From: JBHPFQ01 sp042571625
Lineage (GTDB): Bacteria; Patescibacteriota; Minisyncoccia; Portnoybacterales; UBA2143
Assembly (NCBI GenBank): GCA_042571625.1
Contig: JBHPFQ010000021.1
Span: 1 to 10,096 of the forward strand
Length of the DNA: 10,096 bases
Direction of reading: 5' to 3'
The notes under the pieces are model-generated. The model did no database searches, was not told the DNA's origin, and saw nothing but the letters and a program-made list of their open reading frames with translations. Of the stretch, positions 1 through 7,727 are shown in pieces. Made by a program: the position numbers and the translations under genes. Position 1 is the first letter of the stretch. The number at the start of each line of letters is the position of its first letter.

Positions 1-2923
1 CTTGCGATGTTGTGTATTCGTTATCACTATCTATAATGATTGAGCCGGTCGGAGGTATTGTATCACCAGCAGAAATATCATTCACTAATACATTCCACAC
101 TAAATTAATTTCTTGATTAAATATATCAGTAATATCCACTTCTACAACATGATCGCCACTAGATGTAAAATCTGGCAAATATATCCAATCTGATCCAGTT
201 GACTGCTCTGCTCCATCAAGTTTCCAGCTATAGAACAAATTATCATCATCTGGATCAACTACCGTAACTCCAAAATCCAAAGAAACTCCTTCGTCAACTT
301 CTGGGTTTAAATCTAATGGTTGATATGATTCAATATTTGGAGATTGATTAATAATATCTATAATATATTCTGATGGAATTGCGTTTTTATTTAAAATACT
401 ATTAATTACTAAACTTGCCATAGTTTCTGATCCACCCAAAGAGAAATGACTTCTATCATCAGGAGAACAAAAAAGATAAAGACATCCTTCCTCTCCAAGC
501 GCCTGCATCAATTCTCCGCTCATATCATGTAAATCTATATATATTACACCTTTGTCATCAGCAACCTCTTTCATGGCAACAGCATATGGTTCAAGTTCTT
601 GACTGATTACCCCGTCTATAAAAGTTCTCCTATGCGGAGGAGTTACTAAAATCGGCTCTACTCCCACTAAGCGAGATTCATTAATATATCGCTCAAGATA
701 CATTTTATAATCTGTATCAGCATCGGTTGATTCAGGTAGCTCTGGATCGTGAGAATCATTATGCCCAAATTGGATCAAAATATAATCACCACTTTCTAAG
801 CTTTGCAATGTTGATATCCAATGTCCATCCTCTATAAAAGTTTTACTACTTGCACCTTCTACAGCATTATTAAAAGTTTCCACACTTCCAATAAAAGAAT
901 CCCTAATACTATATCCCCATCCTTGCATACAATTCCCTTCAGGATAATCAGCTACCGTAGAATCCCCAATAATAAAAATTCTTGGCGGTGCCTGCTCAAA
1001 AAATTCCAAAGCGCCAATATCAGGAGCTATTCCCATAAAATCATCATTTATCCCAGGCAAAATTACGCCTTTATTAATAAGCTGACTACCTTCTGCTAAA
1101 TTAAAATCTTCAAGAGATGGATTTTCTAAATTACTTTCAGAAACAATACCATTTAATTCCTGGTTAGTAGCATTCTGGAAATCAATAAGAGTTGAATATC
1201 TAATATTCCTCCACTTAACAAATCTTGTAGGATCGGTAGTATATAAATTATCATAATCTAAATCAACATTAAAATCTTGCATCCCAGCTGTATCCTCTAT
1301 AACATATCTGGTTGCTTGAAAAATATTATTACGAGCGATAAAGTTTACCCCTGCTGTTCCTTCAGATGAAAAGAAACCTAAAACATTTTCATCCGGTCTT
1401 TCTATAAAAATGGTATTATGATATGCATATACAGGACCAGTCTTATAATCCTCATCTACCATAAAAGTAAAAGAACCACCATAATTATTATAGAAAATAT
1501 TTCTTATGAAATAGACCGGACCCACCGTAATTGGAGCAGCAGATACTGGTTTATAAGAATCTAAAATGGTGTTTTCCCAGAACCGATTATTTATACAAGC
1601 GCCTTCCGGTTCCAATCCGTCATCTGATATAGCATATATTTTATTGCGATATACATCTATATTTGAATTATAACTCTCATCAGCTAGTGCGCCCCAGGAA
1701 CTTGGAGCTATTCCATTAAAAATTCCATGGATAATATTATCTCTGACAATATTGCCGGATCCTGAACGCCAAAGAGAAACACCGCTTTTCTCATGATCTG
1801 TATTCTTCATGGCTGTCCATGGCCACGAGGATATTGAAGTATCATATATTTCATTCTCCTGAATCAGATTATCATTAGTAAGATCAGAAAGATAAATTCC
1901 TCCTTGCGTATTATGAATTAAATTATTCTGAATCACATTTCGTTCTCCGTCAACTATTCTAATTCCAGATCCAGAAGTATAGCGAACTTCAAACCCATCT
2001 ATAATCACATAACTAGCATTATATAACAAAAATCCAAAATCACGCTTTGAAACATATATCAAAGACAAATTCGGATCGCTTAAATCAGAAAATTTTATAT
2101 AAAGCTCTTGACTATTTTCATCAAAAAACCATCCACCAGTAGGTATAACAACCTCTAAAGTAAGAGTATCAACTAATTCTAATGTTTCAAGATCTGTTAT
2201 GCTTTGATAATGATATAACCTTTCTTCGTCTTTAGAAACATATCCAGGAACCCAATCTATTGTAGTAACATAAACATCTTGGTAAGCAGATGCCTGCCAA
2301 TCTGGAGTCTGTGTTAAAGTTTCATCGGAATTATCTATTACAACATTCTCTCCATCAGCTGCTTTATATAAAATATAATCATTTTCAGTCCCAGAATGAG
2401 AACTATTTATAGTAACCCGCTCCCTATAAATACCTTCATGAACCATAACTGTATCCCCAGGTCCTGTCATGCCGACTGCGTCTTGAATTGTTGCATAATC
2501 ATACCCAGATCCAACATGATAAGTAGAACCAGTCCCTGTTGTAAAATTTTCAGAACGCGTAGCAATAGTATCGGTTATATACCCCATATCAACACCATCA
2601 GGATCTTCATAAGTTAACCTTACTTCGTAATTAGTTCCAGAATCAAGAAAAAATATACTACCAGCAAATCTATTATCAGATATCTTGGAAGGAGGGTTCC
2701 CTTCAATCCATTCAATATCTCCTAGAATTCTATATTCTATTTTAACACTGTTATTTGAATTTTCATCTCCAGTATAAATAGAAATCACTCCAATGCTATT
2801 GAATGTTGAATAAAGAGAAATATCCCCAGATGTTGTTGTATTAGCCTCCGCAAATAAGATATTAAATCCTACAAAACATAAAATAAAACTTATCACTAAA
2901 AAAACTTTTATTATCTTCTTCAT
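1..2923 (-). CDS. Secreted beta-helix / SGNH-esterase multidomain protein (partial, C-terminus beyond window)
   Basis: I read this frame by hand: it stays open from the ATG at 2921-2923 to base 1, giving 974 complete codons without a stop. An in-frame TAA 12 bases upstream fixes the start. Residues 1-27 are a signal peptide (Lys-Lys start, hydrophobic core, AEA before Asn). About 35-122 look like a fibronectin-III domain. From about 132 the motif GSGYDYATIQDAV and then GDTVMVHEGIYRERVTI open a right-handed parallel beta-helix, with Asn-rich rungs such as NVIQNN and NIVRDNIIHG to about 560. Residues 648-830 form an SGNH hydrolase of rhamnogalacturonan-acetylesterase type: GDST (Ser655), Gly690 in NNAVEGASS, FGHND (Asn722), and DRSH (Asp823, His826). 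A PKD/cadherin-like module follows (about 860-950), then the start of an Ig-like repeat. It is probably exported and carbohydrate-active. Substrate is unknown. It is the last visible gene of the glycosyltransferase train, 47 bases after the preceding stop. Confidence 0.9.
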   Translation of the reverse strand, partial: MKKIIKVFLVISFILCFVGFNILFAEANTTTSGDISLYSTFNSIGVISIYTGDENSNNSVKIEYRILGDIEWIEGNPPSKISDNRFAGSIFFLDSGTNYEVRLTYEDPDGVDMGYITDTIATRSENFTTGTGSTYHVGSGYDYATIQDAVGMTGPGDTVMVHEGIYRERVTINSSHSGTENDYILYKAADGENVVIDNSDETLTQTPDWQASAYQDVYVTTIDWVPGYVSKDEERLYHYQSITDLETLELVDTLTLEVVIPTGGWFFDENSQELYIKFSDLSDPNLSLIYVSKRDFGFLLYNASYVIIDGFEVRYTSGSGIRIVDGERNVIQNNLIHNTQGGIYLSDLTNDNLIQENEIYDTSISSWPWTAMKNTDHEKSGVSLWRSGSGNIVRDNIIHGIFNGIAPSSWGALADESYNSNIDVYRNKIYAISDDGLEPEGACINNRFWENTILDSYKPVSAAPITVGPVYFIRNIFYNNYGGSFTFMVDEDYKTGPVYAYHNTIFIERPDENVLGFFSSEGTAGVNFIARNNIFQATRYVIEDTAGMQDFNVDLDYDNLYTTDPTRFVKWRNIRYSTLIDFQNATNQELNGIVSESNLENPSLEDFNLAEGSQLINKGVILPGINDDFMGIAPDIGALEFFEQAPPRIFIIGDSTVADYPEGNCMQGWGYSIRDSFIGSVETFNNAVEGASSKTFIEDGHWISTLQSLESGDYILIQFGHNDSHDPELPESTDADTDYKMYLERYINESRLVGVEPILVTPPHRRTFIDGVISQELEPYAVAMKEVADDKGVIYIDLHDMSGELMQALGEEGCLYLFCSPDDRSHFSLGGSETMASLVINSILNKNAIPSEYIIDIINQSPNIESYQPLDLNPEVDEGVSLDFGVTVVDPDDDNLFYSWKLDGAEQSTGSDWIYLPDFTSSGDHVVEVDITDIFNQEINLVWNVLVNDISAGDTIPPTGSIIIDSDNEYTTSQ

Positions 2924-2970
2924 ATTTTCATATTAACATATTTTATAATATTTAAGAAACTGTTGATAAG
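2924..2970. other. Short intergenic gap before the beta-helix/SGNH gene
   Basis: 47 bases of AT-rich sequence between the last GT4 stop and the ATG of the secreted protein. It holds TATA-like stretches but no -35/-10 pair with proper spacing and no terminator hairpin, so the secreted gene is most simply read through from the glycosyltransferase genes. Confidence 0.5.
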
Positions 2971-4071
2971 TTATAATATATAAATATCATATATCTTCTT
3001 GGACATTTTCAACCAACTATATTTTTCTATCCTATTATAACCAGACGAAATTAACTTCTTTCTCATATCCTGGCTATACAATACCTGTTTAATCTTATTA
3101 ATTATATCATTAATATCTTTAGGATCAAAATAAATTGCCGCATCTCCTAATATTTCCGGTAAGCAACTAGAATTTGAACAAACTACTGGCAAACCATATG
3201 CCATTGCTTCTAATGGTGGCAATCCAAATCCCTCATATAAAGAAGGAAAAATATATAAATCAGCATTTTTATATAAAATAGCCAAATCTTCATCCGAAAC
3301 AAAATCAGTAAAAATAATATTATTGATATTCTTTTTATATACGAATTTCTTCAAACGTCTATAAAAATAATCTATCTGGCCAACTAAAACTAATTGCAAT
3401 CCATACAGTCCATTAAAGGCTAAAATTAATTTTTCTAAATTCTTATGAGGATAAGCATTGCCGACATAAAGCAAATACGACTTTACTATTTTGTGTTTCC
3501 TCAAAATACCAAGATTATCCAATGGCAAGGAACGTGTAAAAACTCCTTCATAAATTACATCTACTTTATTTGCTTCAATATTAAAACTATCCAGGATATC
3601 TTTTTTTGTATATTCAGAAACAGTAATTATTTTTTTAGCTCTTTTTACTGATATCCAAATAACAAATCTATAAACATAATTTTTAATAAAATATAGAATT
3701 GGCCCTAGTGTTGACGCTTTCCTAGTTGGGAAATGCTTTAAAATTAAATCATGAATAGTAACAACAAAATCAACAGGACAAAATAAAGGGACATTAAAAT
3801 GCGGAAAATGCATTAAATCAACTTTTGCCTTCCAGATCTTAAAAGGAAAAAATATCTGCTCCGCAAAGCCATACCACTTATAATCAGCAAGAACTTTTTT
3901 AAATTTATTATTCACTGGATAATATTCATCCCAATTATTTTTGCGAAGAAAAATAATAAACTCGCAATTATTATCTATCTTTTCCAATCCACTAATCAAT
4001 TCTTTGACATATCTGCCTAGTCCTTTCTGTTTTTTAGGCCCATAAAAACGGGCATCAATTCCTATTCGCAT
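2971..4071 (-). CDS. GT4-family glycosyltransferase
   Basis: A 366-residue GT-B fold glycosyltransferase of family GT4, close to full family length. The N-terminus MRIGIDARF is the usual beta1 and nucleotide-fold start. IHDL (His107-Asp108) is the conserved mid-domain motif. YVGNAYPHKN at 202-211 begins the C-terminal Rossmann domain. EGFGLPPLE at 280-288 is the EX7E motif that contacts the sugar-nucleotide donor, followed by SSCLPEILGDAA. I chose the ATG at 4071; the frame can be extended to a GTG at 4098, but that adds nine residues before the family's natural beginning. With this start it overlaps the upstream GT4 gene by 10 bases, indicating translational coupling. It ends with TAA at 2971. 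Likely a cytoplasmic, membrane-associated enzyme that adds one sugar to a lipid-linked glycan; donor and acceptor cannot be read from sequence. The overall pattern resembles the neighbouring GT4, so the two may be paralogues. Confidence 0.93.
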   Translation of the reverse strand: MRIGIDARFYGPKKQKGLGRYVKELISGLEKIDNNCEFIIFLRKNNWDEYYPVNNKFKKVLADYKWYGFAEQIFFPFKIWKAKVDLMHFPHFNVPLFCPVDFVVTIHDLILKHFPTRKASTLGPILYFIKNYVYRFVIWISVKRAKKIITVSEYTKKDILDSFNIEANKVDVIYEGVFTRSLPLDNLGILRKHKIVKSYLLYVGNAYPHKNLEKLILAFNGLYGLQLVLVGQIDYFYRRLKKFVYKKNINNIIFTDFVSDEDLAILYKNADLYIFPSLYEGFGLPPLEAMAYGLPVVCSNSSCLPEILGDAAIYFDPKDINDIINKIKQVLYSQDMRKKLISSGYNRIEKYSWLKMSKKIYDIYIL

Positions 4072-5189
4072 AATATTCTCAAAGTTTCCCGAGAACACTT
4101 ATCCCAAGAAAATTCTTTAGCCCTAACTAATCCTTTTTGCCTTAATTTTTCTTTTAAAATATTATCAGATAAAATTTCATTCATCAGCCATGCCATTTCG
4201 CCGATATTATCAGAATCAACCATTAAAGCTGCATCGCCTACTACTTCTGGCAAAGAAGAATTATTAGAAACGATTGTTGGAATGCCACATGCCATTGCTT
4301 CCAATGGAGGAAATCCAAAACCCTCAAAAAAACTTGGATATACAAAAAGCTCTGCTAAATTATAAATACTTGGCTTATCGCGTTCATCAACAATTCCTGT
4401 TAAAATAATATCTTTTCTATATTTCGACTGATTTGCAGATTTTAAAATATCATCATAAAGCCAACCCATTGCTCCTGCTAAGACTAATTTTAATTCAGAT
4501 TTACGTTTACTCTTTAATAATTCAAACGCCTTTATCAATCCTATAATATTTTTACGTGGCTCTATTGTTCCAAAATAAAGAATAAATTTATCTGGCAGAT
4601 TATATTTTACTTTAATAGCATCATCTAATGACAATGGCTTGAATTGCTCTCCAACTCCGGAATAAATCACTTTTATTTTATCTGAATTAATTTTATACAA
4701 TCCAACTAAATCATTTTTTGTTGATTCAGAAACTGCAATTATTTTATCTGCTTCCTTTGCTTCTTTAAACGCATTCATTAAAAATAATTGCCATAATCTT
4801 TTCTTTATAGAAAAATATCTAGGATATCTTTTAAAAGACAAATCATGAAAAGTTGTTACCTTACGACATTTTTTAGAAATAGGCGCTGTAAAAAAATGAG
4901 GATTAAAATATACATCCACACATCCAAGTAGTTTATCCATCTTAGGATATTTTAAATAACGAGCAGTTGAAAAAAAAATACGATTAGGAATGCTAAAATC
5001 GTATAATTTAACATTATCTAAATTAAGCCACGGATAATTTAAATCAACCTTATTAAACGCATTATAAAATAATTTATAATTAATGCTCTTATCTAAAGGA
5101 AGAAGATGAGATAAAAGATTAATGGCATATTCTTCAATTCCTGTTCTTGTCCCTCTAGCAAAAATTCTTATATCAATTCCTATAGTCAT
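4062..5189 (-). CDS. GT4-family glycosyltransferase
   Basis: A 375-residue GT4 enzyme. The sequence starts MTIGIDIRIFARG, followed by the TGIEEYA stretch typical of mannosyltransferase-like GT4 proteins. FHDLSF (His115) marks the acceptor-side cleft, IAVSEST the linker region, FGTIEPRKN (about 206-214) the donor-domain start, and EGFGFPPLE (289-297) a complete EX7E motif. SSLPEVVGDAA follows, as in the next gene. I take the ATG at 5189 rather than the TTG directly in front of it at 5192, which adds only one residue. The gene overlaps the preceding GT by 17 bases and the following GT by 10, so all three are almost certainly one transcript. Role: retaining transfer of a sugar from a nucleotide donor to a growing lipid-linked oligosaccharide at the inner face of the membrane. 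The specific sugar is not assignable. Confidence 0.94.
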   Translation of the reverse strand: MTIGIDIRIFARGTRTGIEEYAINLLSHLLPLDKSINYKLFYNAFNKVDLNYPWLNLDNVKLYDFSIPNRIFFSTARYLKYPKMDKLLGCVDVYFNPHFFTAPISKKCRKVTTFHDLSFKRYPRYFSIKKRLWQLFLMNAFKEAKEADKIIAVSESTKNDLVGLYKINSDKIKVIYSGVGEQFKPLSLDDAIKVKYNLPDKFILYFGTIEPRKNIIGLIKAFELLKSKRKSELKLVLAGAMGWLYDDILKSANQSKYRKDIILTGIVDERDKPSIYNLAELFVYPSFFEGFGFPPLEAMACGIPTIVSNNSSLPEVVGDAALMVDSDNIGEMAWLMNEILSDNILKEKLRQKGLVRAKEFSWDKCSRETLRILCE

Positions 5190-6261
5190 CAATAATATTT
5201 TTTATTTTTTCTTTAAAAACCTCTTGATTAAATTTCATTGCTTCGGCGCGAATAAATTGCGGATTAAAATCACAACTATTAAATTTTAATACTGTTTGAA
5301 TTAAACATTCTGGAGTTTGCTCATCAAATAATAATCCTGTTATGCCAGATTTTACGATTTCTAAAGCACCTCCACTCTTATATGCAATAACCGGTCTTCC
5401 AGATGCCATTGATTCTACAGCAACAATTCCAAAATCATCTTCCTGTGGAAATATAAGAGCTTGACAATTAGAATAATATTCTCTTAATTTTTTATTAGAA
5501 ACTAACCCAACAAATTCAATATTATCTTTAGCTTTTCTCATTAGTCTATTTTTCTCTGGCCCATCACCAACAATTTTTAAAGGCAACCCAAGCTGATTAA
5601 ATGCATCAATCGCTAAATCAAACATCTTATATGGTAAAAATCTTCCAACCATTAAAAAATACTTTTTAGGTTTTTTATTAGAAACAAAAAATAAATCAGT
5701 CCTAACAGGCGGATAAACAACAACAGAATCTTGATGATAATATTTTTTAATTCTATTAGCTACGAAATTAGAATTTGCAATAAATTTATCTACGCGTAAA
5801 GCCGCTTGTTCGTCCCAAACACGAATATAATTCATAAAAAAAGGTATAAATTTTTTTACAAAACTAGAATATCCAAATTCATCAATATATTTTTGAGAAT
5901 CATCCCAAGCATAACGAATCGGCGTATGGCAATAACATATATGCCTCGTGCCAAGTGGAGTCAAAATCCCCTTTGCATAACTAGCCGAATCAGAAAGAAC
6001 TAAATCATATTGCGACAAATCAAACTGCTCAATAGCAAATGGCATAAGCATTAAAAAAGACCGATGATGACTTTTTAAAAAAGGAATTTTTTGCAGAAAA
6101 GAAGTATATATTTTTCTTGATTCAAAAACAAAACCTGTACTTTTTTTATCATAAAATAAAGTATAAATCGGCGCTTTAGGAAAAATCTGACAAAGCGCTT
6201 CTAATACTCTTTCAGCTCCTCCATACTGATTTAAATAATCATGAACTAAAGCAACACGCAT
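5173..6261 (-). CDS. WbaZ-like GT4 glycosyltransferase
   Basis: A 362-residue GT4 protein of the WbaZ-like (O-antigen mannosyltransferase) subgroup. It has the MRVALVHDYL start, GGAERV at 14-19, CHTPIRYAWDD at 111-121, YPPVRTDLF at 183-191, MVGRFLPYK at 204-212, GDGPEKNRL at 232-240 and the donor-site segment FPQEDDFGIVAVE at 271-283. In this subgroup HTP-R-YAWD follows the N-terminal domain and helps define the acceptor pocket. The first acidic residue of the EX7E motif is Asp275 rather than Glu, with Glu274 just before it; the second is Glu283. The ATG at 6261 lies one base after the TGA of the sugar-1-phosphate transferase gene, and the TGA stop at 5173 is inside the next gene. Probably adds an early sugar onto the lipid-linked primer made by its upstream neighbour. 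Mannose specificity is family-based inference only. Confidence 0.94.
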   Translation of the reverse strand: MRVALVHDYLNQYGGAERVLEALCQIFPKAPIYTLFYDKKSTGFVFESRKIYTSFLQKIPFLKSHHRSFLMLMPFAIEQFDLSQYDLVLSDSASYAKGILTPLGTRHICYCHTPIRYAWDDSQKYIDEFGYSSFVKKFIPFFMNYIRVWDEQAALRVDKFIANSNFVANRIKKYYHQDSVVVYPPVRTDLFFVSNKKPKKYFLMVGRFLPYKMFDLAIDAFNQLGLPLKIVGDGPEKNRLMRKAKDNIEFVGLVSNKKLREYYSNCQALIFPQEDDFGIVAVESMASGRPVIAYKSGGALEIVKSGITGLLFDEQTPECLIQTVLKFNSCDFNPQFIRAEAMKFNQEVFKEKIKNIIDDYRN

Positions 6262-6262
6262 A

Positions 6263-7651
6263 TCAACATGCTGATCTATCTTTAAATAAGATAATAAACG
6301 TTCTTACAAAAATTTTAAAATCCATCCACAATGACCAATTCTCAACATAATAAGTATCAAGCTTAATTTCCTGTTCAAAAGACAGATCTGAACTTCCACT
6401 GGCTTGAGCAAAACCAGTCATTCCAGATTTTATAGCTAAAACTTTCTTATGTCTCTTTTGATATTCATTTATTTCATCTGGCTGATGAGGACGTGGCCCA
6501 ACTAAGCTTAATTCTCCTTTTATAACATTAATCAATTGCGGAAATTCATCAATTCTATATTTTCGCAAGATCCTTCCTATTTTTGTTACTCGTGGATCAT
6601 TCTTTATCTTGAATAAAGGACCATCTGCTCTTTCATTATAATCCAATAAAAATTTCTTATAATTCTCTGCATTATCAATCATTGACCTAAATTTATAAAG
6701 ATTAAATTTTTTACCCTTGCTAATTCTTTTAAGATTAACAAAAACAGGACCTTTTGAATTCCATTTTATCATAAAAGCAACAAAAACGAAAAATGGACTC
6801 ATGATAATTAACCCGAATAAAGATCCTATAATATCAATAATCCTTTTAATAATTCTTCCCCATCCGTCTAAGGATGTTCTTCTTAACTCAACTATTGGGA
6901 AGCTACCAAGAGTTTCAACAATTGTATTGCTCGTAATTGTCTGAAAAAGATTTGGAATAAATTTAAAAATTATATGACTTTCTTCGCAAAAATTAATTAA
7001 ATCTAAAATCTTTTCTTTCGGCCAATCTAGATCAGCTAAAATTATTTCCTCTATTCCAGAGTTCTCAATCTTTGCTTGAATCTCATATAAATCTGGCTCT
7101 ATTAAGTTGGCTATTAAACGATATCCTAATTCTGATCTTTTCTGAATATTTTGAATAACTTCCTTACTAACTTTGTCTCCGCCAATTACTAAAACTGATT
7201 TTGCGACAATTTTATATTTATTCATTAAATATACTCGTAATTTGTTAAATAATAAACGCCCAATTAAAACAAAAAATATAGCCATAAACCATCCAACTAA
7301 AATAAGAAAACGCGAATTAAACCATTCCCGCCTAAGAAAGATATAAAATACTAAAACAATTATTCCGGCCGAAACCCCAATAACAATTTCAAAAAAATCT
7401 TCTAAAATTGACCTAACCGTCTTAATCCTATAAAGTCCTACTATCGCAAATATAATTAAAAGTAAGCAAGAAAAAATAAGATTTAATAAAAAATATTTGC
7501 TAAAAGGCAAATCTAAGTAAAAGAGAACAGGACGATATTGTTCAATTAATGTACTTATTCTCAAAAAGTAAGCAGATAATCCAGCGACAATAAGCATTAA
7601 AAGATCTAATGGCACTAATATAGCTGTGAAAACAAGCTCTGGTTTTTTCAT
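6263..7651 (-). CDS. Polyprenyl-phosphate glycosyl-1-phosphate transferase (WbaP/CpsE-type initiating enzyme)
   Basis: Integral membrane enzyme that moves a sugar-1-phosphate from a nucleotide sugar onto undecaprenyl phosphate, the first step of exopolysaccharide or O-glycan assembly. With the ATG at 7651 it has 462 residues, normal for the family. Four N-terminal membrane segments lie near 8-30, 52-73, 86-107 and 114-135. A Rossmann-like CoA-binding-type domain follows (VLVIGG at 153-158). The bacterial sugar transferase domain covers about 265-457: a hydrophobic hairpin at 272-296, GPVFVNLKR, YKFRSM at 319-324, NDPRVTKIGR, the catalytic Asp368-Glu369 in RIDEFPQL, LSLVGPRP at 381-388 and SGMTGFAQ. 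The frame can be read open to 7798, but that would cover the rnpB promoter and the 5' end of the RNase P RNA. MKKPELVF is the natural start and sits right behind a promoter. It is the first gene of the glycan train. Confidence 0.95.
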   Translation of the reverse strand: MKKPELVFTAILVPLDLLMLIVAGLSAYFLRISTLIEQYRPVLFYLDLPFSKYFLLNLIFSCLLLIIFAIVGLYRIKTVRSILEDFFEIVIGVSAGIIVLVFYIFLRREWFNSRFLILVGWFMAIFFVLIGRLLFNKLRVYLMNKYKIVAKSVLVIGGDKVSKEVIQNIQKRSELGYRLIANLIEPDLYEIQAKIENSGIEEIILADLDWPKEKILDLINFCEESHIIFKFIPNLFQTITSNTIVETLGSFPIVELRRTSLDGWGRIIKRIIDIIGSLFGLIIMSPFFVFVAFMIKWNSKGPVFVNLKRISKGKKFNLYKFRSMIDNAENYKKFLLDYNERADGPLFKIKNDPRVTKIGRILRKYRIDEFPQLINVIKGELSLVGPRPHQPDEINEYQKRHKKVLAIKSGMTGFAQASGSSDLSFEQEIKLDTYYVENWSLWMDFKIFVRTFIILFKDRSAC

Positions 7652-7658
7652 ATTGATT

Positions 7659-7687
7659 ATCTTACTTAAGAAAACAGGCTTGGTCAA
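7659..7687 (-). promoter_or_regulatory. Predicted promoter of the glycan gene train
   Basis: On the minus strand, TTGACC (7682-7687, five of six consensus bases) is followed by exactly 17 bases and then TAAGAT (7659-7664, four of six). Only seven bases separate this -10 element from the ATG at 7651, so transcription would begin at or one base before the start codon, giving a leaderless mRNA. No Shine-Dalgarno sequence precedes the ATG, which fits. The -10 is imperfect, so this is a reasonable prediction, not a certainty. Confidence 0.5.
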
Positions 7688-7694
7688 CGCACGC

Positions 7695-7723
7695 TTGACA
7701 TAATTCATCATAGACAATATAAT
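7695..7723 (+). promoter_or_regulatory. Consensus sigma-70-type promoter of rnpB
   Basis: TTGACA at 7695-7700, a 17-base spacer, and TATAAT at 7718-7723: both hexamers match the housekeeping sigma-factor consensus at all six positions. The expected start site, about seven bases after the -10 element (near 7730), falls at the first bases of the RNase P RNA P1 helix (7728). This suits constant high-level expression of an RNA that needs little or no 5' trimming. Confidence 0.9.
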
Positions 7724-7727
7724 AAAA

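Noticed and set aside
821..1099. Plus-strand open frame of 92 codons
   Set aside because: Antisense shadow of the beta-helix/SGNH gene, which has a clear signal peptide and domain motifs; the plus-strand product is low-complexity Ile/Ser/Thr/Tyr/Lys sequence.
2396..2617. Plus-strand open frame of 73 codons
   Set aside because: Antisense to the FnIII-like and beta-helix part of the secreted protein; no motif and no start context.
2924..2970. Separate promoter for the beta-helix/SGNH gene
   Set aside because: TATA-like sequence is present but no -35 element at 16-18 bases; in such AT-rich DNA this is expected by chance.
3445..3651. Plus-strand open frame of 68 codons
   Set aside because: Antisense to a well-supported GT4 gene.
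4072..4098. GTG start for the third GT4 gene
   Set aside because: Adds nine residues before the MRIGIDARF start typical of the family and lengthens the overlap from 10 to 37 bases.
5806..6003. Plus-strand open frame of 65 codons
   Set aside because: Antisense to the WbaZ-like gene, across its HTPIRYAWD region.
5173..6265. Reassigned TGA codon (glycine code of Gracilibacteria/SR1)
   Set aside because: TGA at 6263-6265 and 5173-5175 ends proteins at their normal family length next to the following start codon, and no in-frame TGA occurs inside the genes.
6717..6944. Plus-strand open frame of 75 codons
   Set aside because: Antisense to the sugar transferase domain; its hydrophobic look mirrors the AT-rich membrane segment on the other strand.
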